Shown: positions 1 to 13,284, numbered from the stretch's first letter. The stretch: 64,000 bases of DNA from Epiperipatus broadwayi (GCA_028023455.1 JAQFVV010012441.1:7241125-7305124); one strand, 5' to 3'. The notes: generated by a model not told the origin, from the sequence alone. Numbers and translations: made by a program.

Positions 1-1066
1 CCACATGGTCACTGTTGATAGATAATATTGATTAATAATAATAATAATAATATTGTTCATACGGGGGCACTACTACGTTCTGAATATTAGAGAATGAACA
101 TTTAGTAATGAAAACTGGGAGTTTTTATATCAAATCTTTCTCTTCCCCTGCATAAGTCATAACTTGTTGACAACTTTAAGTCTTATATTTTAGTTTTTAA
201 CATTACTTTATTAAATCTTAGTAAAGACAAAAACTCCTGCTGAGTAATTGATAAATAGTGCTGGTCCAGTGATTTTGCCTTTGTCTTACATTTATTTTTA
301 ATTTTTTTTTTTAATTTGAGCTCTTGGTTTCCAGGTGTGAGTCAGAATGATTTCCAAGAAATAAATATTTTTTTAAAAAAAAGAGATTTAAGTTCTGTAA
401 AGTGTAAATATTCTCTTATATGTGTAACACTATCACACAGAATTTAGGATTTTATATGCAAATGCAAGCAAATTTATAAACTAAATTTATAATGACTTAA
501 AATAGATAATTTAGAAAACTTGTTTAAATTCACAAAATCTATCACATTACAGTTTCCTTCGCATATATACATAGGTGTGCTTCTACACACATAATAATGT
601 CTACACAACTTACTTTAATTTATTATTATTTCAAATTAGAACTGTGTATTATAGTTATATGCATACAGATATTATTAGCTAATTAATGTGCAATATGAAT
701 GTATGCACATACAATATACACACATACTCATTAACAGAACTTTTATACAATATTTTAGTATTAATTTAAAATATACATGGACTTGGATGAATTTGAATTA
801 AAAAAAAATTATACTACTATGAAACATAGTAGTCTGAAACTGGAAGATATATAAATTATTCTGTTTCAATACTAAAGAAAAGAAGCTATTGTATATCACT
901 ACCAAATATTCAAGCTAAATAGATGTGTTTTTTTTTTAGTCAATAACTGCATGCCTACTGTTGCATTTGTGCATTATGTACACACATTGCATTCGGTTAC
1001 AAAACACATTAAGTCAAGATTTAAAATATTATTTTTAGTAATGGTATGACTTATTGGACTTCACCT
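1..1066. other. No gene seen; AT-rich intergenic DNA
   Basis: This stretch is AT-rich with short homopolymer runs and a small TAA/ATA run near position 40. I found no open frame with protein-like composition, no tRNA-like box pair and no clear transposon end. Confidence 0.6.
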
Positions 1067-1074
1067 ATCTAGAA

Positions 1075-1254
1075 TTGAAAAAAAATTTAAAGCAAAAACA
1101 AAAATAACAAAAAAAGTTAAAAATCTTGACAATTTGTTTTACTCATAATTGGTCAGTTCTTGACAGCCAGTTCTTGGCAGATTGGCCTAGTGATCGACCA
1201 AAATTGGCTTCGCGATCGACCGGTCGATCGCGATCAACTTTTTGGACACCCCTG
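1075..1254. mobile_element. hAT-like DNA transposon remnant or MITE
   Basis: The right end reads GGACACCCCTG, the reverse complement of a CAGGGGTGTCC terminus that is typical of hAT elements. The 8-bp sequence ATCTAGAA occurs immediately before the segment (1067-1074) and immediately after it (1255-1262), which is the duplication length hAT insertions make. The internal part has a GATCGACC-rich block with a perfect palindrome at 1210-1233. The left end starts TTGAAAAAAA and does not match the right terminus, so the left inverted repeat is lost or decayed. There is no coding capacity. The family call is an inference from the terminus and the duplication. Confidence 0.5.
1210..1233. repeat. Perfect 24-bp GC-rich palindrome
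   Basis: The sequence reads identically on both strands, built around GATCGACCGGTCGATC with CGCG at both shoulders. It lies about 20 bp inside the right end of the hAT-like remnant and stands out in very AT-rich surroundings. It contains four CpG steps on each side of the centre, in DNA otherwise poor in CpG. Confidence 0.9.
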
Positions 1255-1262
1255 ATCTAGAA

Positions 1263-1929
1263 CATATTTCTGCTCTGACAAAGAATTAGCACTTTGTTTT
1301 CCATTTCATTGCATTATTTATATATTGTTAAATTTTCAAAAGTATCCAAAAAAAATTTGTGGAAGTACTTGGGCCAGTGCTACAGTGAACATTTGTCAGT
1401 AAGTCTTAGCAAATGCTGATAACCTGGATTGGCTTTTATTTAGATTTTCACCATTCATTCTATTATATAATTTAAGCATATATATTACTACTAGACTCTT
1501 TCTTCTCTGAAAACCTAAACATTTGTAAGCTAGATTGAGCATCTTTTTCTATATTCAAGCTTGAAATCATATCCCAGTAACAAATTTATTCTTCATGCAC
1601 AATATTTTTGGACTCACATTAACTGTTAATAATTTATTCTTAGTTATGATTTTCTATAATTGCTTATAGTCAGTAATTATTTTTAATGTCAGACTATTCA
1701 AATACTGTTGGAATTTTTTACTTCACAAATAAGAGTCAATGTTTTTTTCATCTACTCATAATTTTTCTATGCTGGAAATAATCTGAAGCATCAATATTAT
1801 TCATCTTTAGCCATTAAAGGCAGTGTGACATATATTCTGAAGTGTTTTTGTTGGTGTTCTCTCCATTTTATGATTATAATCAATTAGTTATCTATCCATA
1901 TATATTAAAATTTCTTTAACATCTTTTTT
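1263..1929. other. No gene seen; AT-rich intergenic DNA
   Basis: Nothing with coding or structural signal is visible. The right part may be the outermost decayed end of the antisense gypsy element that follows (RNase H side), but I cannot align it. Confidence 0.5.
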
Positions 1930-3420
1930 ATACATTTTAAAAAACCTTTTGATTATCATCTTCTTGTTCTTTTTTACAGGTCAATTGTTTATTCTTTTTT
2001 AACAAATCATAAAGAGAAATGGATTAATGTACCTTCCCTCAATAAAATTTTCAAAATAATTTATTAAATCTAGCACTGACAGTGCTTTTATGGTTTCTAG
2101 GCCATCTTTTCAAGGGGGCTGGTCTTGTTATATATACAAATGATGTAACCTAGAAATTTCAGTTTCTTCATCTTCTACATGCTTTACAAGAATCTATGTT
2201 GGCTCCAAATTTAATAAGGTAATCATAAACAGTTACTATCATTCTTTTAATATTGATTTTCCCTTCATTTGTATTTGTAATTCAAATTTGCAAATGTTTA
2301 TTAATCTTCATATCAAAGTGTTTTTTTATTCTTTCGTATAACCTAATACTAACAGCGAACTGTACTAAAAGTGCACTTAGAATGCTAAAAAAGAATAAAA
2401 CCACTTTGATATATAGATAAACAAATGTTTGAAAGTTTGAATATCATTCTTTTAATAATGATTCTGTGTTTTTCCTACTCAAGTGTGGAATTACATGTTC
2501 CATTGGTCAGAGTAGCCTGCCTGTCTTTGCTTGAATTATCTTTCTTCTAATCCCAAATTGTAATCAATCTATGTCGTAATCATTAGAATCTCTTCCAGTT
2601 TCTTTGTAATATAAATTTGATGAAAAGAGATGTTGAAGTTGAGCTTAACAAGATTTGTAGCCCTTTCTATAAATGCCAATACCATACATATGTTACAGGA
2701 CAAAATATGTTCTTTTGCTTATATTTTTTATTTATTGTTCCAATAATCATTTCAGATCTTGATTTATATGCTTAGTTTAGTCATGATAACAATAATAAGC
2801 TCATTGTGAGTTTTCTATTGCCATTTGTCACTGCAATTCTTCTTTCTGTTGTACAAAAGTTATGTTATGATGCTTATTCACTAGAGATTTCACCCAACTC
2901 AGAGGGATTTGTTCTACAAACACGTGTTAATTTTTCCCTGCTTTTTAAAACAAATATGGAAATTTACTTTTTATTTGATTATAAAGATTCTAATATGATA
3001 AAAGGTTTAAATCATTCACTACCTATTATTTGCCCTGAACTATGTATAATAAGGATTTGACATAGTTTTCAGTTTCAATCAAAACTTTAATTACACCAAT
3101 TTTTATAGGATTAACATTAGTGTCCAATACTGTAAAAGTGTTATTGTTCAAATATATTGGAATGAATAGAGGTACACAATGACCAATTTCTAATTGGTAC
3201 TACTAAAAAATATTTTTATGATATCAGATTTATTCCCAATTTTTGCTGTAGGCATAATTTTTCTGGATATGAAGTAGCTTGTTTTCTTTTCTTCATTATA
3301 ACTTTATATAAGTTTATTGCCACTTGTTTTTTAACAGGAACATTTAATGTTGCTTTTCTTCCATTAACTTTTCCATTTATAATTTGTAACAGGCTTTCTG
3401 GATTTCAGTAGTAATAACTT
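1930..3420 (-). pseudogene. Decayed Ty3/gypsy retrotransposon pol remnant
   Basis: Read on the minus strand in broken frames. Around 3020-3180 the peptide NPIKIGVIKVLIETENY followed by YIVQGK resembles the end of the gypsy protease-like domain, where a P-x-G-x-x-x-V-x-V strand is followed by VVxG. Around 2105-2165, KFLGYIICIYN resembles the yLGyiId segment after the RT palm. At about 1962-2016, YDLLKKNKQLTCKKEQED resembles the PLYxLLKKxxxWxWxxEQxxAF linker between RT and RNase H. The order protease, RT, linker along the minus strand agrees with gypsy pol. Many stops and shifts interrupt every domain; no LTR or primer site was found. This is a dead copy. Gag may lie in 3420-4000 but is not readable. 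Confidence 0.6.
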
Positions 3421-4183
3421 TATTACTATTCATTTCTCTGATGATTTTATTTTTTGAACATTTTTAATAATACTTTTTGAGAAATTAATATATACTATTT
3501 TTTAACTTCTTTGTCTAGGCTTTGGCACTTTATTATGACATCACATGAGAGAGTTTTTCCTATTTAATAGCTTTATTATAAGATAGAGTTTTAATTCTGA
3601 GAAACTGTTGCCTAAATTTATCATCAACATTTACTATTACTTTCATTTTGAAAACTTGCTTTAGGAAAATGTAATAGATATAATTATTTGCCAAGTCTTA
3701 TAAGAAAAAATCAAAACTCTCTAAATTTTTCTTTCCTATTAGTATATATTTTGGAAATAAAATCAAAATTTCACTTTAATGACAGTAAACTAAAATACTT
3801 ATTTAATCTACATATAACTTTTGAATATTGAAATTTCTCAGGTCTTCTTTATTTATCCCATCCAGTTAGCAATTTCAAATGTTTTCTTTTGCACAATAAT
3901 ATAAGATAGCCACTTTTATAGCCTCAGCCATAAAAACAGTTTCTCTACTGTAGAATGGCTAGCAAACTAGATTTCTATATCAACATACTTGAGGAATAGG
4001 TACTATATTGTTATAATAATTTATTGCATTGATATGGTCATCTTTCTACATCAATTATATATGTTTCAGTAGTACACCCAATATTAAATTCAAATTAAGA
4101 GAGACCATGCAAGTGCATTTTTACCAATCTATCAAAACCATATTACACATAATAATATACAGTTAATATTGCATATGACAAAA
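3421..4183. other. No gene seen; possible decayed gag side of the gypsy relic
   Basis: On the minus strand this would be the gag end of the upstream pol remnant. I saw cysteine-poor fragments that could once have been a zinc knuckle near 3870-3990, but no residue pattern that I can defend. Confidence 0.35.
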
Positions 4184-4227
<44 letters not shown>

Positions 4228-4256
4228 TTATATATATATATATATATATATATATT
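4184..4256. repeat. (TA)n microsatellite, interrupted once
   Basis: Two TA runs are separated by a CT interruption around 4227. A shorter TA run followed by the same ACTTAT context recurs at 4265-4281, suggesting local slippage duplication. Confidence 0.95.
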
Positions 4257-5724
4257 CTCAGACATATATATATACTTATTTATAACAATTCCATTGCCCT
4301 AAGCCATTAAAATAATAATGTACATTGTTATGTCCTGGAATGCATTTCAGATCCACTTTTGCAATTTCAGTGATGAATGTTTCTGGAACATGGTCCATAT
4401 CTACTGCATAAATAATTAACGATATTTTTTGACTTCAATAGTTTTATGTAGTAGCAACAATGATACAATTAGGCTCTTTGACTGCCTTATTTATTTTCCC
4501 TTTTGATCTCTTTTTTTTTGTCTTTATCTTAATCCCTTACTTTTTTTAGCATTAGCAATGGAGCTAATTACTTATAAATGTTAATTAGCAATTCTCATAA
4601 GTATCTCAATGTTAAAGTTTTTTTTTAAAAAAATAATTATTTGGAGAATACCCTAACTGGTTTTTATTAGTTTGATGGTTATGAAAAAAATAAAACATCA
4701 CTTACAGACCAGTATCTAATGCATATTAGGCTTTTTAGCTGTATTGGAAACTATTATCTAGAAGAGGGTAATTCTGATATAAATCCTTGATACTCCTACT
4801 CGGTAGTTAAAGTTTCATAATGGAACGGAAAAAAAAAATAATCCAACAATGAAACAGAATTATGATTTATGGAATGGGAAATGATTATCCATTTTATAAG
4901 TGAAATTGAACAACTGAATTTTGGTATGATGTCTTGAAAAAAATTTAAAAAAAGAACAAGATTCAGAAACTTTAGATGTTATGATCATTTTTATAGTGAT
5001 GTTTCAAGAAATAAGAGCACAAAGAGAGTCAATATTGACTCACAAGAGTCTGAGAAAATATATTACAGCATGGAAAGCAATTAAACATCAATTAATTAAA
5101 ATGAATATATCCATCCATGAACAAATGAGTAATTAGGGATTTATGGTATTAATAAATAAACTCTTGAACTTTTTGAACAATTAAATAAAAAAATTGCATA
5201 CAAGCAGTTTCAAGTATTAGATATATACAAAAGAAACGATATAGGAAAAAACTGTAATAGTGGGAACAAAAAAAATTGAAAATGTAATGAAAGAAACATG
5301 TTAAACATATTACAAATATTTAAATACTAAAACAAAATGAAGATAGAATTAATTAGAGAAAATCAGCCAAAAGTATTTAAAAAAAGTAATAATAGGGAAA
5401 AATAAAATGTAGGAAAAAATTTGTAAAAGTGTTGATTTATATTTAGGTGGAAGAAAAAATAATGAAAGCTAGAGAAGGATGAATAGTTTAAGTCAAAAGA
5501 AAAGATACTGAAGTGAGAAAATGTAAATCATTGCAATGCAAAAAGAATTCTGGCTGTGTTGGAATTTCATTTAAAGTAATTAATAGTCTATTATCTATGT
5601 AGCAATGGTTGGTTTATATATAAATAAGCTAAGCCTAAGTGTACCCTTATGCTTTTCAAACCAATACAAGCAAGTGCATGTAAATTTGTAAATGTGCATG
5701 ATCAGAAATTGTTTCTTGTTTACA
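4257..5724. other. No gene seen; AT-rich, purine-rich on the plus strand
   Basis: From about 4850 the plus strand is A/G-rich, a composition shared with the decayed LINE that follows at 6 kb. It may be the 5' part of that relic. No endonuclease motif could be read. Confidence 0.4.
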
Positions 5725-5900
5725 ATATTTATTGTAAAAACAAGCAAAACTCACTATACATATTGCCACACAGCAAGCTAGAGTAATCAGTGGATGCCAC
5801 GAGGCTTGTACATAAAATCTCAAGCCTTCTGGCATTCATTGATTACTCTAGCTTGCGGTGTGTGGCAATATGTATAGTGACTTTTGCCTGTTTTAATAAC
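5725..5900. repeat. Foldback (inverted-repeat) element, MITE-like
   Basis: Two arms of about 68 bp (5741-5808 and 5821-5890) are near-perfect reverse complements, separated by a 12-bp spacer. Both carry CACTATACATATTGCCACAC and GCAAGCTAGAGTAATCA. A weaker complementarity extends outward over AT-rich flanks to about 5725 and 5900. There is no coding capacity. This looks like a short foldback transposon or MITE; the family is unknown. A transcript would fold into a single long hairpin. Confidence 0.85.
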
Positions 5901-6340
5901 AGTTATACACAAGCATAAGAAGTAGTGGTCATAAGATAATATTTAAAGTAATTAAAAATAGTAGTAAAAAGTTAACTGAACACTTAACTATGTGGATCTA
6001 AGACTGTATTAATATCAGTAGAGTCCTTACTGAATGGAAATTGACATATTGTAAAAAAGACAATTGTAAAAATTATAAAGAAAAGCAATTACTAATTCAC
6101 TGAATTTGATGTATAAGGAAATTTAAAAATAAAATAAAGCATTTGGAAGTAGATGACCTAACATATTTCAGAAAAAAATCTCCAATAGATCATCTGTTTA
6201 TGTGAGCAAATAATAATAAAAAAATAAGGTGGTAAGAAATCTAAAAATACATTTTTTGTATAAAGGCATTAAAAAAGTATATGATCCTATCTCTCTAAAA
6301 GACTTTGAAAAGTACCAGAATCATTCATATAAGTGCAATT

Positions 6341-6350
6341 AAAGTAGTTA

Positions 6351-6386
<36 letters not shown>

Positions 6387-6396
6387 TAACTACTTT
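6341..6396. repeat. Perfect TA-centred palindrome inside the LINE relic
   Basis: AAAGTAGTTAAAAATT, a central (AT)n run and the exact complement AATTTTTAACTACTTT form a 56-bp perfect palindrome. It probably arose by inverted duplication at a TA microsatellite. Confidence 0.9.
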
Positions 6397-6420
6397 ATAT
6401 GAGATATGTTGTATTTACTT

Positions 6421-6424
6421 ATTA

Positions 6425-6455
<31 letters not shown>

Positions 6456-6456
6456 A
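6421..6456. repeat. (TA)n microsatellite
   Basis: An interrupted TA/TATATTA run lies just after the palindrome. Confidence 0.85.
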
Positions 6457-7010
6457 TGATTTCAAGTAAAACAACTCAATTAGGAATGTCACCTAGATCA
6501 AGTTCTTAAAATATAGAAAAGAAATTGTCAGGAGTTAAGACTTCACCAACTTAATTATAAAACCTTCTATATATTGTGCTATGCTGATGATCAAAAAGTT
6601 TGGATTCAGGATGGTGATGACATGACTTATATGACTAGAAAATTAATAAAGGCATATACTAAATGAGATGTGGATAAAAATATTGCAAAAACAGAAGATA
6701 TGCATAATAAAAGAATGCAAGAGGATAATATTGGACAATTGACAATAGATTAAAAAATTTAAGATTGCATAAAAAAGAACAGTAGAAGAAACTCAAGAGA
6801 AAGAAATATACTGAGTAAAATAAACTGTAGTAATGATTAATGAGAATATTGGGGACCAGAATATATTAAAGTAAATAAAAGATGATTATATGACACATGA
6901 CTGAAAGCATTATTACATATGGAAATGAGGATTGGCAGTTGAAGGGGGGTAAAAATTATGTCTATAGAAATGAATCAGTCTGAAGATCAAGAAGAGAGCC
7001 TAAACAATAA

Positions 7011-7458
7011 AAGAAATTGAAAAATATTCAATAATATATAAATTTAATAATATATATATATAACTTCTTTAACGAGCGTTATAAAGCATAATTATTGATA
7101 ATATATATATATAAAGAACATTTGAATGATATAAATTATTTATAGAGGATATTTTAGGAAAGAGTACCAAAACAAATAAATTGAATCTCACTGGAAAAGA
7201 AAAAAAATAGTTCATCCCAAAATGATTTGATAAGAAGAAATAGATAAAAAAAAATTAAAAAAAAAAATTGTGGAAAGTTTTATTGATAGACAAGTAGGTA
7301 TGATGATTGGAAATTGAAAGATATCTTAGAGAGTTAGAGAATAAAAAATAGATGATTTACATGCATGTATTATATTTATTGCAATCTTGTGCAATAGTTT
7401 ATTAATATTTCAATATCACTATTAAAACAGGCACACACATAACAGATGGATAGAAAAG
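7011..7458. other. No gene seen; A-rich, with a short inverted TA motif
   Basis: Purine-rich DNA continues the decayed LINE composition. Two ATAATATATATATATA runs flank a 60-bp stretch near 7040-7110. No coding signal is visible. Confidence 0.4.
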
Positions 7459-7871
<413 letters not shown>

Positions 7872-7872
<1 letters not shown>

Positions 7873-8945
7873 GTTGCATCTTATAAAAAACTCTATACAA
7901 GATTAAATAAATAATATGAAGAAGATAAAAAACTTTCTTTTTATATTTTTGTTCTGTCTTGTTTATACATGATGAGCATTTAATATTCTAATAAATTCAT
8001 TATTTTCTCTGTTTTATTTTTTATCTTAAATACTAAAAAAGAAAATAATCTAATTGATAGTTCAGAACGATTGTAGATTCATCTTTCTTCTTACGGTTGA
8101 TAGCAGTCTAGTTTTGCCTAATGAATTATTCTGTTTAATAAATGTGTATTACAAATATACGTTCAACTATTACTTATTATCCTTTTCATTTTTTTTCATT
8201 TATTACTATTTTTATTTAGTTTATTTTTATTATTTATTTAAAAGTTTAAAAAAATGATTTTATATATGGGTGTATGAACTTGTATACATCAATGAATGCT
8301 TTTATTTATTTAACCTGCAATATTTTCCAACGTAAATAACTAATCTTTTTATATTTGTAAATAGACTATATTCGCTATCTATATTACGTCTTTTTGTCCA
8401 AACAGCAAACTAAATCCAGAAATATACCTTTATAATCGTTCATAGTTAATTACCTTCCACAGCACTAAAACTGAATTTATTTAATAATTGCGATAATTAA
8501 AACTACCCAAAGTGTTTGCATATGTTGTGGAGAAAAAACAATAATAAACCACATCTCGAATACATATCACATAGATATTGTAAGCTATGGATATAAAAAA
8601 GTATGTAAATAAATAATTTTTTTATTAATTAATTCTTTTCAAAATTATAAATACACTGAACAAAATTTATGAATAAAAAAAAATCTGGATCAAATTAATT
8701 CAAGACAATGAGATATAGAAAAAGGAAGATAATTGTTACATTAAATCATTTTTGGGTACAACTCCAATTCATTATGAAAAGAAAGATGTATTGTATATGC
8801 TAACTTGAGTCTACAATTCGATTCTAATTGAACACAAAAATTACCTAAAGTAATACTTTAAAATTTTCGAATTTAAATGTGTTTTTCTTTTAAATCTTCA
8901 AAGGGTCAAATACAAAAATGGCAATTTCAATATGAAATAATAAAT

Positions 8946-8986
<41 letters not shown>

Positions 8987-9099
8987 GCAGCTATTCATAA
9001 GCAAGTATATTATAACTCCAAAAAAAAGAGTAAAAATATGCTTTAGAAATGGGTTTTGTGAGGAATATATAAACCAATATGTAAATCACAAATATGTCC
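7872..9099. other. No gene seen; AT-rich intergenic DNA
   Basis: Short open frames here have low-complexity composition and no family resemblance. A (TA)n run lies at 8949-8983. Confidence 0.55.
8949..8983. repeat. (TA)n microsatellite
   Basis: Uninterrupted TA dinucleotide run. Confidence 0.95.
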
Positions 9100-11860
9100 A
9101 CATATAGAACCTGCTGATTCATTTTTCTGTCTGTTGTCTTTTGATTTCTTCAGCAGAAGGTGGTTCTTTCTGAAATACTTAGCTCTCCAATATAATACAG
9201 TCCCTACCATATCTTGCTAATGGATGTAATCATATTACACTTTTTAAAATATATTTGAGGTAATCCTTATAACATAAATGGAGTCTACCTTTCACAAGAA
9301 ATCTATGCTTAAGTTGACTATAAAACACCCTTTTGGGAAGTCTTTCCCTGATCATCTATTTTGCATGTTAGTCCTGTGTAATTTTCCAATAGTAAAGGTT
9401 AAAGTTTATGACTGGATTTATGATCTTACCATTGTATAAAAATTTGTTATATTTTTATAGTGCCTAATATATAGTCCAACTATCACTTCCATACAATAAA
9501 TTGGGTGAAATATAAGCTCTATATCAGCTAACATATTTGCAATAGTTACTTTCCTGTTATGAAATATCTTAATTTTTTAACTTATTGTAAGGAGCGGCAC
9601 AATGGAGTCTGTGTTGAAACTCAACATCTAAGCTCACTTTTCTACTTATACAATTATGATGGTTTGTAAATCGTTTACATTCTCAATCTGAACATCATCC
9701 AAGTTAAAATATAAGGACTTTTTTGCTGTAATTGGTTAATAAAAAACTTAAGTATTTTAACATTAATTAATAAACTAAAGTCTTTTCATGTTGCATTCAA
9801 AACACTAAATATGTTTTGTAAGTAATCTTCTGATCTAGAAAAATATGGCAATCATCTGGTTTTTGGCTTAAATTAATTTAGCTTAAAAATTTCCAGATCA
9901 AACCTATATCACATTATGCACTCTGTTTCATTAAATTGCAGCTCTAAAACAACTGGCATAAAAATTGAATACAATGTTGAAAGAAATACATATCCTTACT
10001 TAATACCAGTTTGTATTGCAAATGCCTCAGATTTTTCATCTGACACAGTAACACTTCCCCTGCTTCTATCATGCAGAAGATAGAATATATGAATAAATTT
10101 GGTGCTAATAAGTCTCAAACATTGCCATAAACTTATTTAATAAACTGATTGAGATGTCTTTACCAAATCAATAAATGCAATATATAAATTGCTCGTTGAT
10201 TCTGATTTCAATTTTTGCACTTTTCTGGAATAAAATCATATCTACAGTGCTTCTTGATTCTTTTAAACCACATTGATTCTCTGGTAACCATTTATTAATG
10301 ACTGTGGACAACTAAATAAATGAAATCTTTAGAAGCAATATGAAATCCTGCCTATTCCTTTTTATTTTTAAAAATTGGAACAATAAAGAAATCCTTAAGA
10401 TCAGACAGCATAACTTCATGGATTCATATGTTTCTAAAAGTTTTGAATCTAACATATCACCACAATATTTGAAAACTTCAGATATTTTACCAGGACTTGC
10501 AGCCTTTTTATTTTTAAGTTTACAAAAAATTGTTTTGAATTCACTGTCTTGGATGCCTTTGTCCAAATCTAAATGAGCAGATAAAATGAATATATCCTTA
10601 AAAGTCATTATATTACTCAAAAGATGACCAAAATACTATTTCCACTTGTTTAAAATGTCATATAAAAGAGTGTCATTTCTGGATTTAATAGAATTGTTAT
10701 GCCATTTCTCAAGTCCATTTGTTAGTTTTTCATTTTTAATTCAAAAATTATTTTGTATTTTTATCACTTATTCTACCTTTGCCTAAAAATATTTATATTT
10801 ACTAAAAGTTCCACATTTAATTATTATTCTGTTTAGCATAAATTCTAAATGTTTATTTTTAGTAAATTATTAAGATCATTGTTAGAAAACTAGTTATGAT
10901 TCCTTTTTAGTAAACCCAAGAGAAGATTTACTTGCAATCAAAACACACTCCTTAAGACAGTTCTGAAAATCCAAATTATCAATTTTAGTGTTTAATAGAT
11001 GTTGAAATTTAACTCATATAGAATATTCTCCTAAAGATTTAACATCAATTTTGTTATGAATATGATTGGAAAAATATTTATTTTTAGTACAATTATCACT
11101 TTGATTCGGGTGTGTACTAATCTATGATCTGTCTAACAATCAGTGCTTATAAGTGCTGTTGTAATGTGAATTTCTGATTCTTAACTATAATATAAGCTAT
11201 TAAATGTCATTGTTTTGGGTATTGGTGCATTCTTGCATCTTTATAGCTGTTCTCTTTCCTAAATGAAGTGTTTGTGATAATTAGACTATGGGTTATCATA
11301 ACTTTGATAATAATAGACCATTTGAATTTAGAGCACCAATTTCCATAAGTTTTCTCCAAAGTCTACTCTTATGTAACAACATGTCATTAAAGTCTCCAAA
11401 AAAGAAAATTTTGTCTTTGAATTATATTCCTGTAATAATGCTATTCAAGAAAAAATAAAAATTTTCCTTCTCTGAATTATTTGAATCTAAGATTAGATCA
11501 TAGGCACTAATAACATAAGCCTTATCAACATTGTACAAGGCAAGTTTTAAGGCCATTCACCTTTCATTGATACAATGAGAAATTCCAATAATAGAATAAA
11601 GTAAATTAGACTTTATGGCAAATCAAGCATAATATATTCTCTGTGCACTGACTGACTTGTCCTTCCAAAGAAACTTGTAACCATTCACCTCTTTTATTAA
11701 ATTTACTCTTGAAAAATGAATTCCATTAAAAGCAGCTATATTTAACTTAAATTTTGACAACTCTTTAACTACCAGATCAGTTCTCTATTCTGATTCTGAA
11801 AATTTTGTACTTAAAGTTTATATAATGAAACAATTTATAAATCTAATATGCACTGATAAT
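9100..11860 (-). pseudogene. Decayed LINE with endonuclease and RT (minus strand)
   Basis: On the minus strand all parts of an APE-type LINE ORF2 can be followed. The N-terminal endonuclease has an ELSKFKLNIAAFNGIHFSRV segment at about 11730-11790, KAYVISAYDLIL at about 11495-11530 and the metal-site segment FFFGDFNDMLL at about 11385-11415. A degenerate histidine-rich HPRxxxWHxLDY segment follows at about 11180-11240. RT begins with FCKLKNKKAASPGKISEVFK at about 10475-10540 and LPENQCGLKESRSTVDMI at about 10225-10285. NLLYGSDSW lies at about 9470-9500 and the C-terminal YKDYLKYILK at about 9230-9265. These resemble the LINE ORF2 often annotated in animal genomes as craniofacial development protein 2-like. 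Dense stops and shifts make it dead. The 5' and 3' ends are approximate. Confidence 0.8.
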
Positions 11861-13269
11861 TAAATAGTCAGTTTCTTGTAAGGTCATGTGACATTTAATC
11901 AGTCACATGGGAGATTAGATAAAATAATTTCTTTCAGAGGTTTTTTTTTTTTTTGTTAGCTGAAAACCAAATCAGAAATCATATATTCTTTAATTAATAT
12001 TACTTAGCACACAATCAAATGTTTAAGTAAAATTATTGTAAATAGGATAAGGAAAATAAGAATAACCTTAATATTATAATAAATTACATAAAATAGTGGA
12101 ATACCTGAAAATATCATCTGCTGAAATTCTTTTACCTATGGATGACTAATTATTATAATAAAGCTGAAACATTCTTTGATGAAACAGTGATAATTTAATC
12201 CAACACATCAGTGATCCATGGACATTTAGGAATTTACAATGTTTTTATGGATTGAACACAAAAGTTTGATGAAGTATAACAAGCTTATACAGTTAAAATC
12301 AAATGAAAACTTCAATGAACAAAAAAAATAGAAAAAAAAAATAATTCTAATTTATTTGTGTAAAATTTGACTTTTATAATCCAGTTCTTTCATTTAAAAT
12401 AAACATAATTAATGATTAAGAAAATAACTGCTCTATAGTAAAATGTACTTAATATTTTAGGAATTTAAATCATGAATTAATTTTTTCTTGAGAGTGTGAG
12501 AGTCTCCCCTCTTTTTGCCATATTGCTTTCAGTCATTTATATAATCTCTTTATGTATTCAATCATAAAAAACTTTATTTTTTAAAATAAATTAGACATTA
12601 ATAAAAATGTATTACTGTTAAATATGAATATATGTTATGTGCAAATACTTGATATTAATAGATATGTAACCAGAAAATATTTTTAATATAATTATGGAAC
12701 ACTAAATATTCTATTTGAATATTAAAATGGTAGATGTAAATGAATTTATATTATAGCTATAAATATTGCGCTAGCAAATTTGTCTGATTAAATATGGAAT
12801 TATTCTTTTTACAAAGTTATAAAAGTATTTCTGATATTATAGATTTTTTTAGCTTGTAAATTTAATTTGGGTTATAAAATTTGATATGAATTCAGTAATT
12901 TTTCAATATAATTAATTATTATTCTGTGTCTTGTGAAAATAAGAAATTAAATGTATTTTCCTAATACCAGTAGATTAATTAATAGATAAAAGTATGATGA
13001 AGAAATAGCTATCCTTCCAGAGATGAGCAAATAGTCTAAAATTTTTGACTCCTTTGTCTTTCTATGTTTTTGAGATAGGATGGTATAATTTATTTGTCCT
13101 TTCATTCTAACTTGGTATTAGCTAATTGTCTAGCATTAACTGAAACAATTTAACTTGTCTTTACCTTTTAAAATCTTTTTCTAAAAAATATTTTTTGATT
13201 TGTCAAACAGAAGATATCACTTTCCATATATTTTTATATAGTTATTTCATTTTTCAAATTTACTAATTA
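11861..13269. other. No gene seen; AT-rich intergenic DNA
   Basis: Nothing protein-like or structured beyond short poly-A and poly-T runs. Confidence 0.6.
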
Positions 13270-13284
13270 ATTTTTTTTATAATT

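Larger units (their letters stand above)
6010..7010 (+). pseudogene. Decayed LINE reverse transcriptase (plus strand)
   Basis: Broken-frame reading gives LINE RT landmarks in order. Around 6020 TEWKLTYCKKDN followed by CKNY matches the segment before the NYR motif. At about 6575-6660 YADDQKVWIQDGDDMTYMTR matches the palm YADD motif with the following D-x-x-YM-x-RKL helix. At about 6920, TYGNEDWQLK matches the YGxExW segment of the thumb and C-terminal region. Between them the region is disrupted by stops, shifts and a TA-centred palindrome at 6341-6396. The family is a non-LTR element; the clade cannot be fixed. It is not functional. Confidence 0.6.

Noticed and set aside
2806-3060. 84-codon plus-strand frame
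   Set aside because: Lies opposite the gypsy relic, which is readable on the minus strand; no protein family resemblance.
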